Source of the DNA: Azolla caroliniana
Lineage: Eukaryota; Polypodiophyta
Reading direction: 5' to 3'
NCBI GenBank assembly: GCA_043228905.1
Contig: JBHGNT010000001.1
Coordinates: 33,790,001 to 33,854,000, forward strand
Length of the DNA: 64,000 bases
Part shown: positions 1 to 14,743 of the stretch, piece by piece
Layout: every line of letters begins with the position of its first letter
Position numbering within the stretch: the first letter of the stretch is position 1
The notes under the pieces: model-generated
Databases searched by the model: none
What the model was told of the DNA's origin: nothing
What the model saw: the letters and a program-made list of their open reading frames with translations, nothing else
Translations under genes and position numbers: made by a program

Positions 1-2511
1 GATGTTATGACATCATGATTGTGCAATTATGGGTATCAATGGGCTACTTTTGGCCACTGTCTTTGGTTCTGCAAAGAGGGAGACAGAGCTCCGTCTCTCT
101 CATACAGGCATTGAGATACGCACACAAGCAAGGGAGGGAGGAAGAGGCAGAGAGGACAAACCTGATAGAATGAATTCACAACGCGGAGCAGAGAGAGGAC
201 GAAGAAGAAAAAGGAGAGCTTTGTTCCTCGCTAATAAATGCCTCGCTTCCCCCCTCTCCCTCTCTCTCTACTCTGTTATCTCTCTCTCTCTCTCCCAGAC
301 TCCCTGCCCTGTTCTCTCTCTATCTCTCCCTTCCTCTCTACTCTGTTCTCTCTCTACTCTGTTCTCTCTCTCTCTCTCTCCTCTCTCTGTCTTGAGCTTA
401 AAAAACTGGGTTTAAGAAATTGGTTTGTTTCTTTCATGTTCTTAGGACTTTTATCTCTACAATCTATCCCTACCCCTTCACCTCTCTCTTTTGTGGCTGA
501 TCAATTAATGGAATCCGAAGCTTGTCATACCCACCAACTTACCCTCTCCTCCATAGAACCATAGCTATCGTAGCTTTGTATAGTCAAGCCATACGTAGGA
601 CACATACTTCTAATTATCCATTAATGCATTTGTAATGCAATTATTCATTATGCAAATTGCATAGGAGTCAGGGCCCTCTCCACTTAACCTGAACCCTTGA
701 GTCTAGAAATTGTAACTATTGCATGAGTACTTCTACGGGAAGGCCAATCCGTTAATATAATAATAGTTTGTTTATTCAAATGTTTAGAGAACTTCGCGTG
801 ATTGACCATGTACAATGGTATATATGACATAGGGTTGATTGCAATATATGCATGACAGTTGGGATGAGAGTTCACATCATGAGCAACTTGGATTCATGCC
901 AATATCATTATATAACGGAGTTATCCATGGCCTACTCACACTTATCAAATAGTTCATGAGAAAGAGGAACCAAATCCAAGATTCTTTTACTCTACCAAGT
1001 AGCCTTGAGCTATCACCCATTGCATAGCATGAGTCCCCCTTTATCAAAAAGAGCACAAAAGAATTAACATGAATCCCCTTCGTGAAAAATATCGATGGTG
1101 AGCAAAATAGTTACTAATTACCTTTTATACGTGCAAACCTTGCTAATAACCATTCCAATTATACCTAACCAAACAAACATTTGTCCATGAACTATTGTCC
1201 TATCTCAAGCCTATTAAAAATTTCATGAGAAACAGAGTGCTATTGATTATATTATTTGGTGGTTTACACAATACATGGATCGAGGATGTTAGTTCCAAAT
1301 TATGTGATACCTAGAATATGGAAAGTAGCCATATTAGCAACTGATGTAGGAAAATATATGATATTACGTAGATGAAAACACAATGATCCCTCGACAGCAC
1401 ACAAAGAAGATTTGAGGCAATAATAAATAGAACATCAATGTCCCTAATAGGATTCCATACAATTGATATACAATCAGGTCATACAAGATTGAAAATTCCC
1501 ATAACATCAAGAGCCACATGTAGACTAATGTAGATGTGGTGGTCTTCTCAACAAAGCTACTTTACATCAAATATTCCAAGTGCCAAAATTTCCCTGGAAA
1601 CAATAGATTGGTTCTTAGAAACACTGTTGTCGTAATGTGAAAATTTCAATAACACAATCAACTCATTGCTAGGGACATGCAAAAAAACATTATTATTCAA
1701 AGGTGAAACATTCAATCTGTTACATTAAGGACTAGAACTCCTGCCAACAAATACCCGTCAAGCTTTTCCATATCACAGAGGTCTCATGAACAATGCTTAC
1801 ATGTTTTACATAAGCTTATAGTAAAAGCATTGAGTTCCCTTAAATACTGGTATTTTGTTCATTCATATATATCACGTACGATACTCAGATGAAGTATATA
1901 TACTTAGAAGAACAACTAAGGCAGCACTCAACCTTCAACATAACAGCAGTACCATTCCGATTTCACTTACATAACTGAATATCTTATTCTTCATCTCAAT
2001 CAATGGCTTTAATTTGGAGATATATCAAGCTCAAAATAGATCAATGAAAATGTACATAAATGAGCCTTCACCCACATACAATTAATTTTACTGCTCAGTT
2101 ATTCCTGAAACTGAACTGAGCGTCACTTATTATTCCCACTCTTTTTACCAAAAAGAGATCAATAAAGCTGCTGGCACACAAAAGGCAGCTCTGCTCAACA
2201 ATTACTCTTACATAGCTATTTATTAACAGCTGAATGGGCTGAATATCAGCATATGCTGAACAGAAGCTAGATAGATATCTCAATCCCATGCGTGCGAGTC
2301 CTTTTTTTATCGTGATTTCAATATTTTTGCCGAACTCCTTACTGTACATTATCCACATGATCTTATGACCACCTAAAGTACTTTTCTTTAGCATGAAAAC
2401 CGAAATTACATGAAACTCCCCGAATAAATTCAGAGTGCCATGAACAGTCCCGCAAGTGTTTGTACACAGGATCCAGCCTCTGGAATTTGTTTTCTTTTTA
2501 TGCATCCACAC
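1..2511. other. Intergenic: no gene seen, 3' flank of the GOGAT gene
   Basis: I see no supportable gene here. The left end holds a pyrimidine-rich microsatellite (about 245-391) that opens spurious reading frames full of Ser and Leu. From about 600 to 2100 the sequence is AT-rich with frequent stops in all frames. The right end should include the 3' untranslated region of the glutamate synthase gene, which runs leftward and stops at 2512. No tRNA, LTR or array is visible. Confidence 0.6.
245..391. repeat. CT-rich microsatellite (polypyrimidine tract)
   Basis: Imperfect CT/CTCTGT repeats over about 150 bases. The same short phrases recur several times. Such tracts are common in plant promoters and 5' leaders, but no gene start follows within view, so I assign no role. 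Confidence 0.8.
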
Positions 2512-5500
2512 TCAAGATGAAAAGGTTGCCATCTCTTGCAAAGATTGATCGGTGTAACTTGCATTTGCTTCAGGCGTGTCTTCTTCACTCGGAGGCACAA
2601 GTTGCCAAAATAGGGGCAGAAACTTGTCCCAGTTACTCAATACTTCCTGTGCTTTCACACTGCCAGTCTTCTCCTGGAAGTCAAAATATATTTAAGGTAG
2701 GATTAATTGTACACTTGAGTTTTTCTTTGTTTAACCCGTTATACAAATGAAACCAGTGTGGTTTTTTAATTTTTTGAATTTCATACCGCATGGGCTTGTA
2801 CAAGATTTTTCAGCTGTTGCTGACCTACGGGGGCAGTAACCCGTTGCATCCTCACAATCTCTTTGTTCACCTGAGGACAAACAAGTACGTCAAATTATAT
2901 CCCATAATTCAATTACCCATGTCCCTAACAGTTTCTCAACCGGTTTACATTGAAAAGAAACTTACGATCTCATCCATTGAAAATTACCCAAAAAACCACA
3001 AGTTTACATATAAGAGACACAATAACTAAGTTTGCCAGAAACAAAGTCTTACCTTAGGCTGCAATGTGTTATCTTCGTCTAGAAGGTAGGCTAAGCCACC
3101 TGTCATTCCAGCAGCTACATTCCGCCCAACTCTGCAGAGGAAGTAGCACATCACAATAAGTAGCCATGCAGACACATGCAACTCATTTTTTCTTCAATCA
3201 TTCAATTTACTTACTTCCCAAGCACAACAATGCAACCACCAGTCATGTATTCACAGCAATGATCTCCAGTTCCTTCAATGACTGCTTCTGCTAAAGAATT
3301 ACGAACAGCAAAACGTTCGCCGGCCTTTCCCCTTGCAAACATCTGGCCACCAGTGGCCCCATATAAGCAAGTATTGCCGACAATAGTGCCATCTTCAGGG
3401 CAGAATCCAACATTCTCAGGAGGAACAATAACAAGCTCGCCCCCAGCCATTCCCTGCATAACCCAAGACTTTGGAGTGAGTGAATCTCCTTTCGCAATTT
3501 CATTTGATGACTCGTAAGGTAAATTTTGTATATAATAGGACACCTTGCCAACATAATCATTGGCTTCTCCCACAAGTCGGATATTCATGCCCGGCATCAG
3601 AAAGCAACCAAAAGATTGACCTGCACTTCCAATGAACCTAAACAGAAGGTCCGGCAGTGAATAAGATGATTCCTCAACCCTTTCAATCAATTGATTCAAA
3701 CTCCCACTCTACTTACTTTATGTCAAGCTGTCCTGCAAAGCCTCTGTCACCATACTTCTTTGCTATGGCTCCAGCAACCCTTCCACAAACTGCCCTATCA
3801 ACATTAAGGATCCTCACGGTCTTTTGTACTTTCTTCTCTTCTGCTATGGCCTCAGCAATCTGTTAAATTCAATAAATGCTTAAATTTAAATTTATGGTCT
3901 TACAATTAAGGCACTTAATTTTGTAGCTTATAACAATGAGCATGATCTATTTACCTCTGAATCTGCAAGCAAGACATCATCCAATACCGGTCCATTGGTA
4001 TGGACTTCTTGATTTCTTATTTTTGTGCTACTCCACTTGGGCAATCCAACACTCTATCAGTCAACCAAACAGTGTAAACATGTCAAGAATATGACATTCA
4101 GGTTCTCCTACTAAAAAGAACTGTGGATAAAATTGGAGATTTCAATGGCAAGTATTTAGCTAACTCACAGAAAGAATAGAACTGAGGTCTATGTGCTGCG
4201 TCTTGAGGACAGATATACTTCTTGGTTTGAGCAGATCAACTCTTCCAATCACATCATCAAGCTTTTCATATCCTAATTGGGCAAGAATTCCTCTCACCTA
4301 GCATGGCCATTAGATAAGTTTTTAAACATAACAGCGCAAATAATAACTTGAACTTCTTCATATCAGAAAGAATGATGGTGAAATGATGTTACCTCTTCAG
4401 CTACATACAAGAAGTAGTTTACAAGATCCCCAGGAACACCAGGAAATCTTGCTCGAAGTTCCTCCCTCTGCCAGCAAGCAAGTCATTGAATTTCTAGTTA
4501 GGTATACATCTAACTAGTAATGTACTGAGAAATGAGAAAAGCAACACTGATCATTTTATTACCTGACTTGCAACACCTACAGGGCAGTTGTTTGTATGAC
4601 AGATTCTTGCCATCACACATCCGGTTGCTATCATAGCAACTGAACCAAATCCATACTCATCAGCTCCCAAAGCTGCAGCCATTATCACATCAACCCCACT
4701 TTTGAATCCTCCATCCACTCTCAGGACAACCCTTTCTCGAAGTCCATTATTGATCAAGGTCTAAACACAAACACAACCATAACAATAAACAAAAGGTTCG
4801 CTTTCCAGTAAAGAAGTCAAAATCACACTGCTTGTCCACCTGTTGAGTTTCAGTTAAACCAAGCTCCCATGGACCACCGGCATGCTTTATTGAACTGATA
4901 GGACTAGCACCAGTGCCTCCATCATGTCCTGAGATCTGTAAGATATAAAAAATGCCTCAATATTTAACAATCATAAGCGAGAACTATATGATCATAAATT
5001 TACAATTAATTGATCCTGAAAGATGTGTAGAAGACTGTATTTCCCCAGACACACCTGTATGATGTCAGCATTTCCTTTGGCTACACCAGATGCAACAGTT
5101 CCTATTCCTGCTTCAGAAACCAGTTTGACAGAAACTTTGGCATTCGGGTTGACCTACCACAAATTTAAGCAGAACTTAGCAAATACTATTTGAATTCATC
5201 ATTTCTTGATTATTGATTGAATCAACTAAATATACCTGATGAAGATCAAAGATCAGCTGTGCTAAGTCCTCAATAGAATAAATATCATGATGAGGTGGTG
5301 GGGAGATCAATGGCACACCAGGTTTGGAGTTTCTGAGTTTAGCAATGTAGGCACTAACTTTTTTCCCAGGTAGCTGTCCTCCTTCACCGGGCTTAGCACC
5401 TTGGGCAATTTTTATTTCCAATTGTTCAGCGTGAACAAGGAAAGTGGGCGTGACACCAAACCGACCAGATGCCACCTGTTAGCAATGTAGCTACTTTATT

Positions 5501-8500
5501 ACATGTAGAGCAGCTATATTTGCCTTGAGCTCAACCTATTTACAGCTATACATGTAAATTTCTCAGAAGGATGACTATTACTCAATGTAGATCATACTGC
5601 ATTTACTCTAAAGACTGTTTATGTCCATCAAATAGACGATAGGACAGGTGAGATTATACATAGCATTAAATGCAACACAAACCAGCTCAGATGCCCTAAA
5701 ATCACATTCTAATAAACCAATACACTTTTCACCTATTAAAACAGTCTAGCAGTGGCCTCCAAAAACCTATATGAAACAGGTGTGATAGGAGGGAAAATGG
5801 CTGAGATGCAGAGAGAACAGAAAAGAAGAGGGTTTTTGGGGCGCCTAATAAGCTGTTTTAAGTTTTCGAGGCATTTGAACCGGTTCACATTGGCTTCATT
5901 TGCATTTAACAATTTACTGCAAACCCACTGAAAGATATTCCTGGAATTTTCAAAAAAGAAAGATAAACCTATCAAGCACCTGTTTTATTGCACTTGTTGC
6001 TGTATCACCATTTTGCAGACCCTTCAAATGGGGCAGGGTAGGAGAATATCCATCATCTACATCTGATAGATGCCTCCAACGTATAGGATCCTGTAGTACA
6101 ACCCATAGCATCTCATAATTGATGGTTCATAACAGTCACCTTTGATGCAAGAATAACATATATTACCTCTCCTCCTTCCCCTGAATTTGATTTCCCACCA
6201 ATCCTATTCATTGCCACAGCAATAGCTTCATGTGTCTCTCTTGAGATAGCTCCCAAAGACATTCCACCTGTGCAAAAACGCTCCATAATATTGGATGCAG
6301 GTTCAACTTTCCCAATCGATATGGGTTTCCTATCACTTCTAAATTCTAGAAGATCACGAAGAACCTGAAAAAGGAAATTTCATATATAAATTAGAACCAA
6401 TAATGCTTCAATCTGGAAGCACAAATATTTCCAGCATAAAATCAAATATCTCGATCACAAATACATGTTCAGGTCCATAGCCCTTACATTTACTGGCCGA
6501 ATTGCTAAATGTTGCTGGTAAACTGCATAAGCACTTTGATTCCTCTCTCGAACTGCTTTATGCAGGAGCTTTGACATTTCTGGATTATTGCTGTGGTACT
6601 CTCCTATTTCACTCAAAACCGCATTTTAATGAATATGAAAATTCATTGAATGAATATAAACCTCCATCTACAGAATACTAATATCTGTTTTCCAAGGAGG
6701 TACAGATCTGAGATATTCATATGCAACAAGACACAATATTACCTCCTTGTCTGGATTGGATAAACCCAAAATTTTCTAGCCGCTTTGCAGTTTCCTCTGA
6801 AAATCCTTTGATCCAAAAACTCATTGTTTCTCTTGCTAGCTGCATGTTACAGATTTTAGTAGGTATCCATGTTGAGAAAAGAAATAATGCACTTTTCTTT
6901 TGCTAACATAAAAAGAATGAAACATGTATCCTTTGCATAACATTTTCCACAATGAAGTTACAACAGTTTAGCACTGGCACATATAAATTCCTTGTTTTAT
7001 ATGCAGCTATTGAACAGCATCTATTCTTTTTGTGTTCAACAAAGAACTGAAGGCACTATAGCACTGATTGCAACGAGGCAAAACTTCTGCTGCATTGATG
7101 TGGAAAAATCTAAAGATAGTTACACAGCAAACTTACAATGCACCAAAAAGCAAAAGTGTCACCAACAACAAACCAAAAGGTAATTAGAAACTTCAGAGTA
7201 AGTGGTTACATCATCAAGAGTAAGGCCGCCTATCCTTGACACGCTTCCACAGAAGGAAGTGTTCACAACATCTTCGGCTAAACCATAAATCTCAAAGATC
7301 TGTGCTCCACAATAGCTGATAGAAACGAGAATCAAAGAAGTGAGAAATCATTTGAAAACACTAGCTACTACAAGAATCATGGTGCATTGTACCCTTGAGA
7401 ATAGAAATGCACATACAAACCCTTATCAGAAAAGAAATCACCTTGACAGTAAAGATATTCCCATTTTTGACAAGATCTTCAGTATGCCTGCTCTAACTGC
7501 CTGCATTTGGAAAGCGCACATTACAACTTCTATGCATGTTTCTCTTTAAGAATTTATAAAAAAAGCCTAAATCAATAGATGGAAAACCTTGCAATAGTTC
7601 TGTTGAGCTTGTTCCATAGTCACAGTAGGCATTTTTCCATTTTTCATCAAGTTAACTGTTTTCACACTGATGCGCCAGTGTCGAGATGTTTCCAAAGCAA
7701 GATATGGGCATATTGCACTGGATACCCACATTCAAGAAGAGGAAAGAGATAGAATTTCAGTAAAGTGTCAAACCATGTAGAAATCTTACATATCAATCTC
7801 TTCCATGTAGAAAGAAGACACACCTAGCACCATAGCCAATCAAACACGCAAAATGATGTGTGCTAAAACATTGAGCTGTGTCCACAATTATAGAAGCCGA
7901 CATACGTAGACCATTCTGAATGAGATGTTGATGTACAGCCCCAACTGCAAGGAGAACAGGTATAGCAGGTCTGGATGGTTCCTGATGCCCAAACGATGTA
8001 GTTTAGTGGATGATAAAACAAATATAAATAGTCATAACATTTGGATCCAATTTACCTTTCAGGACATTTTTACATATATTAATGATATGGCAAAACATTA
8101 ACAGAAAATAAGGAAATTTTATTAGTAGCCCAACAAGAATAAATACCAATTCATCAAGTCGATCACTAAGAATAAGTAGCTGTGATCCTGAACGAACAGC
8201 ATCATCAGCTGCTTCACACAGTCTATCCAAAGCTCTCTTGAGAGATCCATCCACACCTTTGCTGACATCAAAAAATATTGGAAGCCGATATGCCTTCAGC
8301 TTCTCATCCACTTTTAGGGACTCCAATTCATCATCATTCAAGATTGGGTTTGTCATGGTGACCTTCATTAGGTAAATCGACTTCCATATTACAACATCGC
8401 TGGAACCTACCTAGAATATAAAATTGACGACATATCAATGTGACATACCTGATCTGCATTCTTTGCATCGGCCTCCAGAATATTCTCACGCTTTCCAAGA

Positions 8501-11500
8501 TTGACTTCTAATGACATGACTAAACCTTCCCGTAATGGGTCAATGGCAGGATTTGTTACCTGCAGTATTACACTAGTACTTTAATGCATTGTAAACAAAA
8601 ACCAAGAAAATAGCAACCACAGATTGCAGAGATTTTATATATACCTGTGCAAATCGTTGCTTGAAATAGTCATACAGCATATGAGGTCTTTGAGATAGCA
8701 CTGCTAAAGGAATGTCGTCACCCATGCAATAGGTCGGTTCTTTACCTTGTGATGCCATGCTTTCTATCACTAGTTGAACATCTTCTAAAGAATAGCCAAA
8801 TGCCCTGAAGTAGACACCCAATTAGTAAGATCGCCATCATAAATGTTGACATTCAACCCAATTATATATTTAGCCCATCGAAACTTACTGCTGAAGCTTT
8901 AAAACTTTATCACTCTCCCAAAGATTAGCAGCAGGAAATTTGGCAGGTTCTAAAGCACGCCTTTTGTCAGCAAGCCACTGTTTGTATGGCTTTGCTGTGG
9001 CAACCCTCTTTTTAACTTCTGTGTTTTCTGAAACCTATACACAGTTTAAGATAGTGATTATGTACAAGTTACAACTTCCACTCTGATAGCTTTCATAAAT
9101 CAAAACTGTGTAATTCTTATATGAATAGATTACAGGGGTTCTCTTTTTAAACTAATATCTTTCTGATGCTTAAATGTAGTTGCGTGTAGCACATAATTGT
9201 CAGTGTTAAATCAATTAAATTATTTTATCAAGAGCATATCAAACATTATCAGAAATATTCAAACACAAACTGAAATCATTGATGGTCTTACCTGTCCTGT
9301 TTCAAGGTCTACAGAAATCATCATTCCTGGACCCAACCTCCCTTTTGATATAACCTTTGAATCGTCCATATTGAGCACTCCTACCTGTCGTGGTAACAAG
9401 GATGTCATTTTTCCATTTTTCACATTTCAAAGAATTTAAGGCATTGTGAAAATGAAAGGTACCTCAGACGCCACATATATCATGTCATCTGATGTCCTCC
9501 AATATCTAGCTGGACGAAGTCCATTTCGGTCAAGACAAGCTCCCACTGTCCTTCCATCACTACAGACAATTGCACACCATTAGAGTTCCAACATCTTGAC
9601 CATACCATGTGAGACAGATGGTGCACAAACGAAATAACGATTCGTAAAGGTTGATAGTAAGTATGCAGTAGAGAGAGAACAGGGAACAATAGCTCATATA
9701 GTAAAGCCTTTTAAGAGGCAGAAATGGCCCATGAGATCAAATGAGAACAACAAACCAAATAAATATAACTAAATTAGTAGAACTGCCTAAGCTACCAAAG
9801 TATCTTGTGAGCTAAGCATTTAACATTTTGAACTTAGATGGACTGAAACTTCTGCTTTAGGAAGATCTCCAACATGAGCCAATACAAGAGATAGATGTCT
9901 TCAATGTGAAGAAACTACCTTTTTTTTAAGTTCAAATGGACGTGGCCTAGATGCTACACAAAGTGCTATACCGTGATCTAATGTAGCCCCTTTCAAGGGT
10001 TGTGATCGAAACCCTACTTGTGTAGCCTTTGATTGACTTGTAACATGAGAAGTGATAAAGCTAAAGAAAGTCGCGATGAGCTGTTGTAGTTTACTTATTC
10101 TTCTTCAACACTTCTCCCTATGTCTCTTGAGTTCTGGCAAGAACAGTGCCAAGAACTGTTAGTCTTTGTATTCCATTACTTTGTGTGGTCAGCCAAAGCC
10201 TTATTTGAAGAGGTGGTGATATCTCCCTCTTATTTCATAAAACACATAGCACCATGGCAAGAATAGTGTTCCTTGATGGGAAGTGCACCTTGATGCATTT
10301 GCAAAAAATCCTTCTTTTGTAGAAGACAGACTAGACCTTTAGTAAAGGACTAAAACAAATATTTTCTTATACCTTTATAGTATTTCTTGGGTGTGTACCT
10401 CACAAAAAATAACAATTACAATAGTGATACCTCACGTATATTACACAACTACCACCTACACTAACTATCTATGGACCTCCTACACAGTCACACATATACA
10501 ATGCATTTTAAGCATGGTCTTTAAGTTGGCATAGAACATTTAATAGAACTTTCGAGAAATGATCACTCTGAATGGGCAACATGGCTATTTTAGGAACTTA
10601 TCCTTAATAATCAATGACTAAACCATGTGCCTCAATTCTCTTTTCTTTCTCTAAATCCATTGTGTGGTATGTGAAACATTATTTTAGAATAGTTCTCTGG
10701 GCCCTAGAGCCTACCAAAAGTCTATGTACCACTAACACAAGTAAAGGTTGTAAAGATACAGGTTGTGATTGCAAACCCTTCATTGAATGTTGCAGCACAT
10801 TTTACATTGAGTTGGCGAATTGATAACGTTTCTAATTTGAAGAAAGTGGTGTGAGTTAGATATTAAGTATTAAGATGTCAAACTAAACGTTTTCCACCAT
10901 TTTCAGCTTTGGAACTTTCATTCGAAGCCTACTTTTATATCTTCGTTAATATATCAGTTGTTTCCAAGCAAATACAAAGAAGTATATGATCCAAATAGAA
11001 ATGTCATCAATATCGATCCTTGTGATTTATTACAGCATACCCTTACCTGAATAATAATAAAGCTGGTCCATCCCATGGCTCCATTTGACCTTTGTAATAC
11101 TCATAAAAGTCAACAACCTGAGATCATAAAAAATGCACAAAACTGAAAATCTGGAAGCTTCCTAGAAAATGTAATAAAAGTATCTTGACTGCTGAAATGA
11201 TAAACCACGCAAGTATCCCCAGATACCTCTGGATATTTGATCATCAGAGTAGGGTGTTTCTTGTATGCCTCAGGAACAAGGATCATCAGTGCCTCTTCAG
11301 GGCTTCTACCACTCCTCATGAGCAGCTGCCAAGGCAAAAGAATTAGCACGCAGAATATTTCTATAGACAACGGCTGTCAAGGTTGTAAACTTGTACCTCA
11401 GCTACTGCATCTAGGTTTGCTGAATCAGAAGCCCTCGGATTCCCATAAGGACGAATTTCGTCTTCTCTTCCATGCCAAACAGCAGACTTCATTGAACACT

Positions 11501-14500
11501 CTCGTGATCTCATCCAGTTGAGATTCCCCTGCATAGTATCGTCAAAACATACCATTGAATTTGTCAGAAATCTGGAGAAATTTGTGCATAAATCATAAAC
11601 ACATTCACGGATAGTATTCAAGAAATTCCAACGAAGGGAATGCAATATATAAAGCTGTGGCATACTGCTTATACCTGTAATGTGTTGATCTCTCCATTAT
11701 GGCCAAGAAACCTCATGGGCTGAGCAAGAGGCCACCTTGGAGTTGTATTTGTACTATAACGTCTATGATAAATAGCAAAGCTGGATGTAAATAGTGGATC
11801 TTGCAAATCATGGTAAAAACTGCCCAAAGCCTCAGATCTTAACATTCCCTTGTAGACTATAGTGGAGCTGGAGAGGGAGCAAATATATAAATCTTGACCC
11901 CATGATTCAGATCCAGAAGATTTCTCGATGAGTTTTCTAGATATATACAATTCTGTTTCAAGGTCTTCAATAGAACCTTCATTGGCAACTTTAACTATAA
12001 CCTGTTGAATGTTAGGAAGTGTTTGTTTTGCATAGTAACCAACTATTGATACATTGACAGGCACAGGCCTCCATCCTAGAACCTCAACTCCTTCCTGTGA
12101 GAAAATCCGCTCCACCACTGAAAACAAAAAGAGGGAATTAATTCTCTCCATTGAATCACCTGTGATGAGAGATTTTCAGAGGACAGACAATTTCAATTTC
12201 ACTGATAAGGCACTAAACCTGGTTGTTGATTATTTGTGATTACATTTTAAGCTATTTAATTTAAGACACTACTATATAAAGACATTTTTCTTTCGTTACT
12301 TGCATTGACAAGTTAAGATAACAATCTCAATGATAAGGCACTAAACCTGGTTGTTGATTATTCATGATTATTTTAAGCTATTTAATTTAAGAAGCTAACA
12401 CAGAAAGACATTTTTATTTTTTTACTTTGAATTGGCAAGCTAAGATAAACCTTTGTCAAGTGCCAGTATGGCCTTTTAGACACGTAAATTATATTTTTCT
12501 TTTGTTCTATGACAGACACCAAAAGAGCCAAAACACATTTCGTCTACCTTTTCATATGGCTTGCAAAAAAGTTCTAACTGTTAATATGAACAATCAAAAA
12601 AGATAATAAAAACAGAGGCCGCTACGGTTTTCAAGGACAGAGAGTGTCACGAGATAAGAAAAAGGTGGAGAAGGAAGGTTGCTAAATTTTGTATTGCAAG
12701 CATGTGCATCCAAGGCTTCTCTCAATAATGGAGGATTCGAGAACTCATCCACGCATCCTGATTTATCAGGAAAAACCTGTCATCATTGAGGAACATCAAA
12801 TATTTTTACAACCCTTCTACGATCAACATTTCTCTCATCTTTCTCGACAAGTCACAAATTGATGGTTGCCACTCATTGCGTGTTGTACTATGCATTACTT
12901 CTTCCATCACAGATCTATATAGGAAACTAAAAAAGCAGTTCAACTGCAGGTTCTTTGCTTTGGTGGTTGGAAAGTATAAGAAAATCCATAATACACCATT
13001 TTTCACACTGTCAGCAGCCACGAATTCATCACTGCATCAGCTCACAGATTGATGAAGTTGTGGGTTGGAAGCAGTGGATCACATCTACTTTCCCAAAATA
13101 AATATTTTAATTCTATTCCCTATATTTCAACCTTCCTGCTCAGATTATTGGAATATTCGATGTATGGCGAGTGTGACATTCCATCATGGTGTACCCCGTG
13201 AATTATATTAGATGTTTCTGTGATCGCAAGCCCACAAAATCTGAGAGAAGTAGCCAATTTGTATCCTCCAAAATGTGCACAAAATTCAAATGCCTCATAC
13301 TTAAATTTCTTCAACATTATGATGAATATTGTTAATAAATTATCTATCTGTCATCTTGATACACATAACATCATATGTGAAAATTTCTGCAAAATGATTT
13401 TCCAGAAGACATTGATGCATGAAGCTACATCCTCATGCAAGCTATTTCCTCTTTTGTGTAATTCAGAAGATCTAATGGGTGTCATACAAGAAATTTTTGA
13501 ACATTCTTGCATAGATATGACTTTTGGTCTCTTAGGTCATTTTACCTTTGAATGATGTTAACAAAGTATTTCATTCTGTTACAAAAAAAGATAGGATGTA
13601 GTTCTGCATTTCAAAGATGTTAATATAAACATTCATTTCATTTCTCTCTCTATCTATCTATCTCCATCCAATAAAAAAGATGGGAAGTAATTACTGTGCG
13701 TCCATGGGTCAACTGGGTTTTCTGATGATGTTAATATAATATTGATATCTCTATCTACAATAATATATGGGAAGTACTTTTTTCCTCCTAAGGATGATAT
13801 TATTTCATTTCATATCTCTCTGAAAAAAAATATGTGGCTAACAAGAGAGCTTCAAGAATACCTTCTTTGGCAGCGTTCAACGAAGACTCGTCCTTTGGCA
13901 AGAAGACCATTCCCACACCTGTTTTACTTTCATCAAGAGGGGCGAGTCCTTGGTCAGCAGCCCATTTCTGCAAGAGGAGCCATGGGATCTTGGTCATCAG
14001 ACCCGCGCCATCCCCTGAGTCATTATCAGCCCCACATCCTCCTCGATGCTCCATACATCCAAGGGCTGTAAGGGCATCCTGAACTATGGCGTGCGATGAT
14101 TGATTCTTAAGATTCGCGACAAACCCAACCCCACATGCATCTCGCTCCGCTAGCAAATCATCTAGCTTGACAACCTGATGACAAGATGACACCAACACAC
14201 AAAGAAAAATAAAATAGGGCTTTCACGTTTAGCATCACCTCTACAGAACAAAGCTATTTGACCTTCAAATTCAACCAGACATAGAAACTTATTCTTTCCT
14301 TCAAGATCAACCCATCCAACATTTCAGCCTATGCTTTCATTAAACCCTAACCTGACATTGCGAACCTATCGCTTCCATCAAAATGAACCCAACATTGTAA
14401 AACCAATTGTTTCATTCAGGATCAAACCCAATATAACATGGGAGAAACGCATTAGATTACGAGGATATTTTCGCATTTCCTTTACCTCAGAAGCTTTGAA

Positions 14501-14743
14501 GCCAGCGCCAGGTTGTGAGGTGAGAGAAGAAGCACGTATTTGAGGCCACAATGGTTGGGAACCACGAGATCGATGAAGAGCTCTTTGAAGACGATGTTGA
14601 TGCTGATGAAGACGAACCGAGCCAATGAAGTGAGACTGCAGATGAAGAGAAGGAGAAAGGTGAGGTGAAACAAGGGAGAGAGGGAGCAGAAAAGGCGGCG
14701 ATGGGAAGCAACAGCTATTGGATGAGAGCTGAGAGAGAGCCAT
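2512..14743 (-). CDS. GLU1: Ferredoxin-dependent glutamate synthase, chloroplastic (Fd-GOGAT), 33 exons
   Basis: Plastid enzyme of the GS/GOGAT cycle. It makes two glutamates from glutamine and 2-oxoglutarate using reduced ferredoxin, with FMN and a 3Fe-4S cluster. The hand-built frame is 1616 residues, close to plant Fd-GOGATs. Residues 1-99 are a Ser/Leu/His-rich transit peptide; Cys100 (in [10 protein letters not shown]) is the N-terminal nucleophile of the amidotransferase domain. [14 protein letters not shown], the FMN-barrel region and the 3Fe-4S motif Cys1231-X5-Cys1237-X4-Cys1242 are intact. The C-terminal glucan-synthase-like helix domain ([11 protein letters not shown]) is present. 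Exons, 5' to 3': 14743-14486, 14174-13862, 12117-11675, 11528-11397, 11325-11227, 11117-11047, 9559-9463, 9384-9292, 9034-8889, 8804-8645, 8559-8449, 8362-8147, 7981-7824, 7717-7588, 7500-7442, 7315-7210, 6839-6743, 6603-6488, 6364-6167, 6090-5980, 5475-5236, 5153-5055, 4935-4840, 4760-4563, 4467-4393, 4297-4169, 4053-3955, 3859-3717, 3637-3544, 3453-3215, 3131-3053, 2870-2787, 2673-2512. All phases agree. Whether it is the photorespiratory or the housekeeping paralogue cannot be told, so the symbol is by family. Confidence 0.96.
12194..12449. repeat. Tandem duplication (2 x ~128 bp) in GOGAT intron 2
   Basis: The phrase GATAAGGCACTAAACCTGG begins at 12204 and again at 12332, and the sequence after it (through TTTAAGCTATTTAATTTAAG) is repeated too. 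The unit is about 128 bases and the copies have diverged by small indels. It lies in the 1744-base intron 2 (12118-13861), which also holds an unassigned stretch at about 12600-13560. Confidence 0.8.

Noticed and set aside
29-564. Ser/Leu-rich reading frames at the left end
   Set aside because: They translate a CT microsatellite and have no conserved content.
13220-13555. 111-residue + strand frame inside GOGAT intron 2
   Set aside because: Opposite strand to the host gene and without a recognised domain; kept only as a finding about the intron block.
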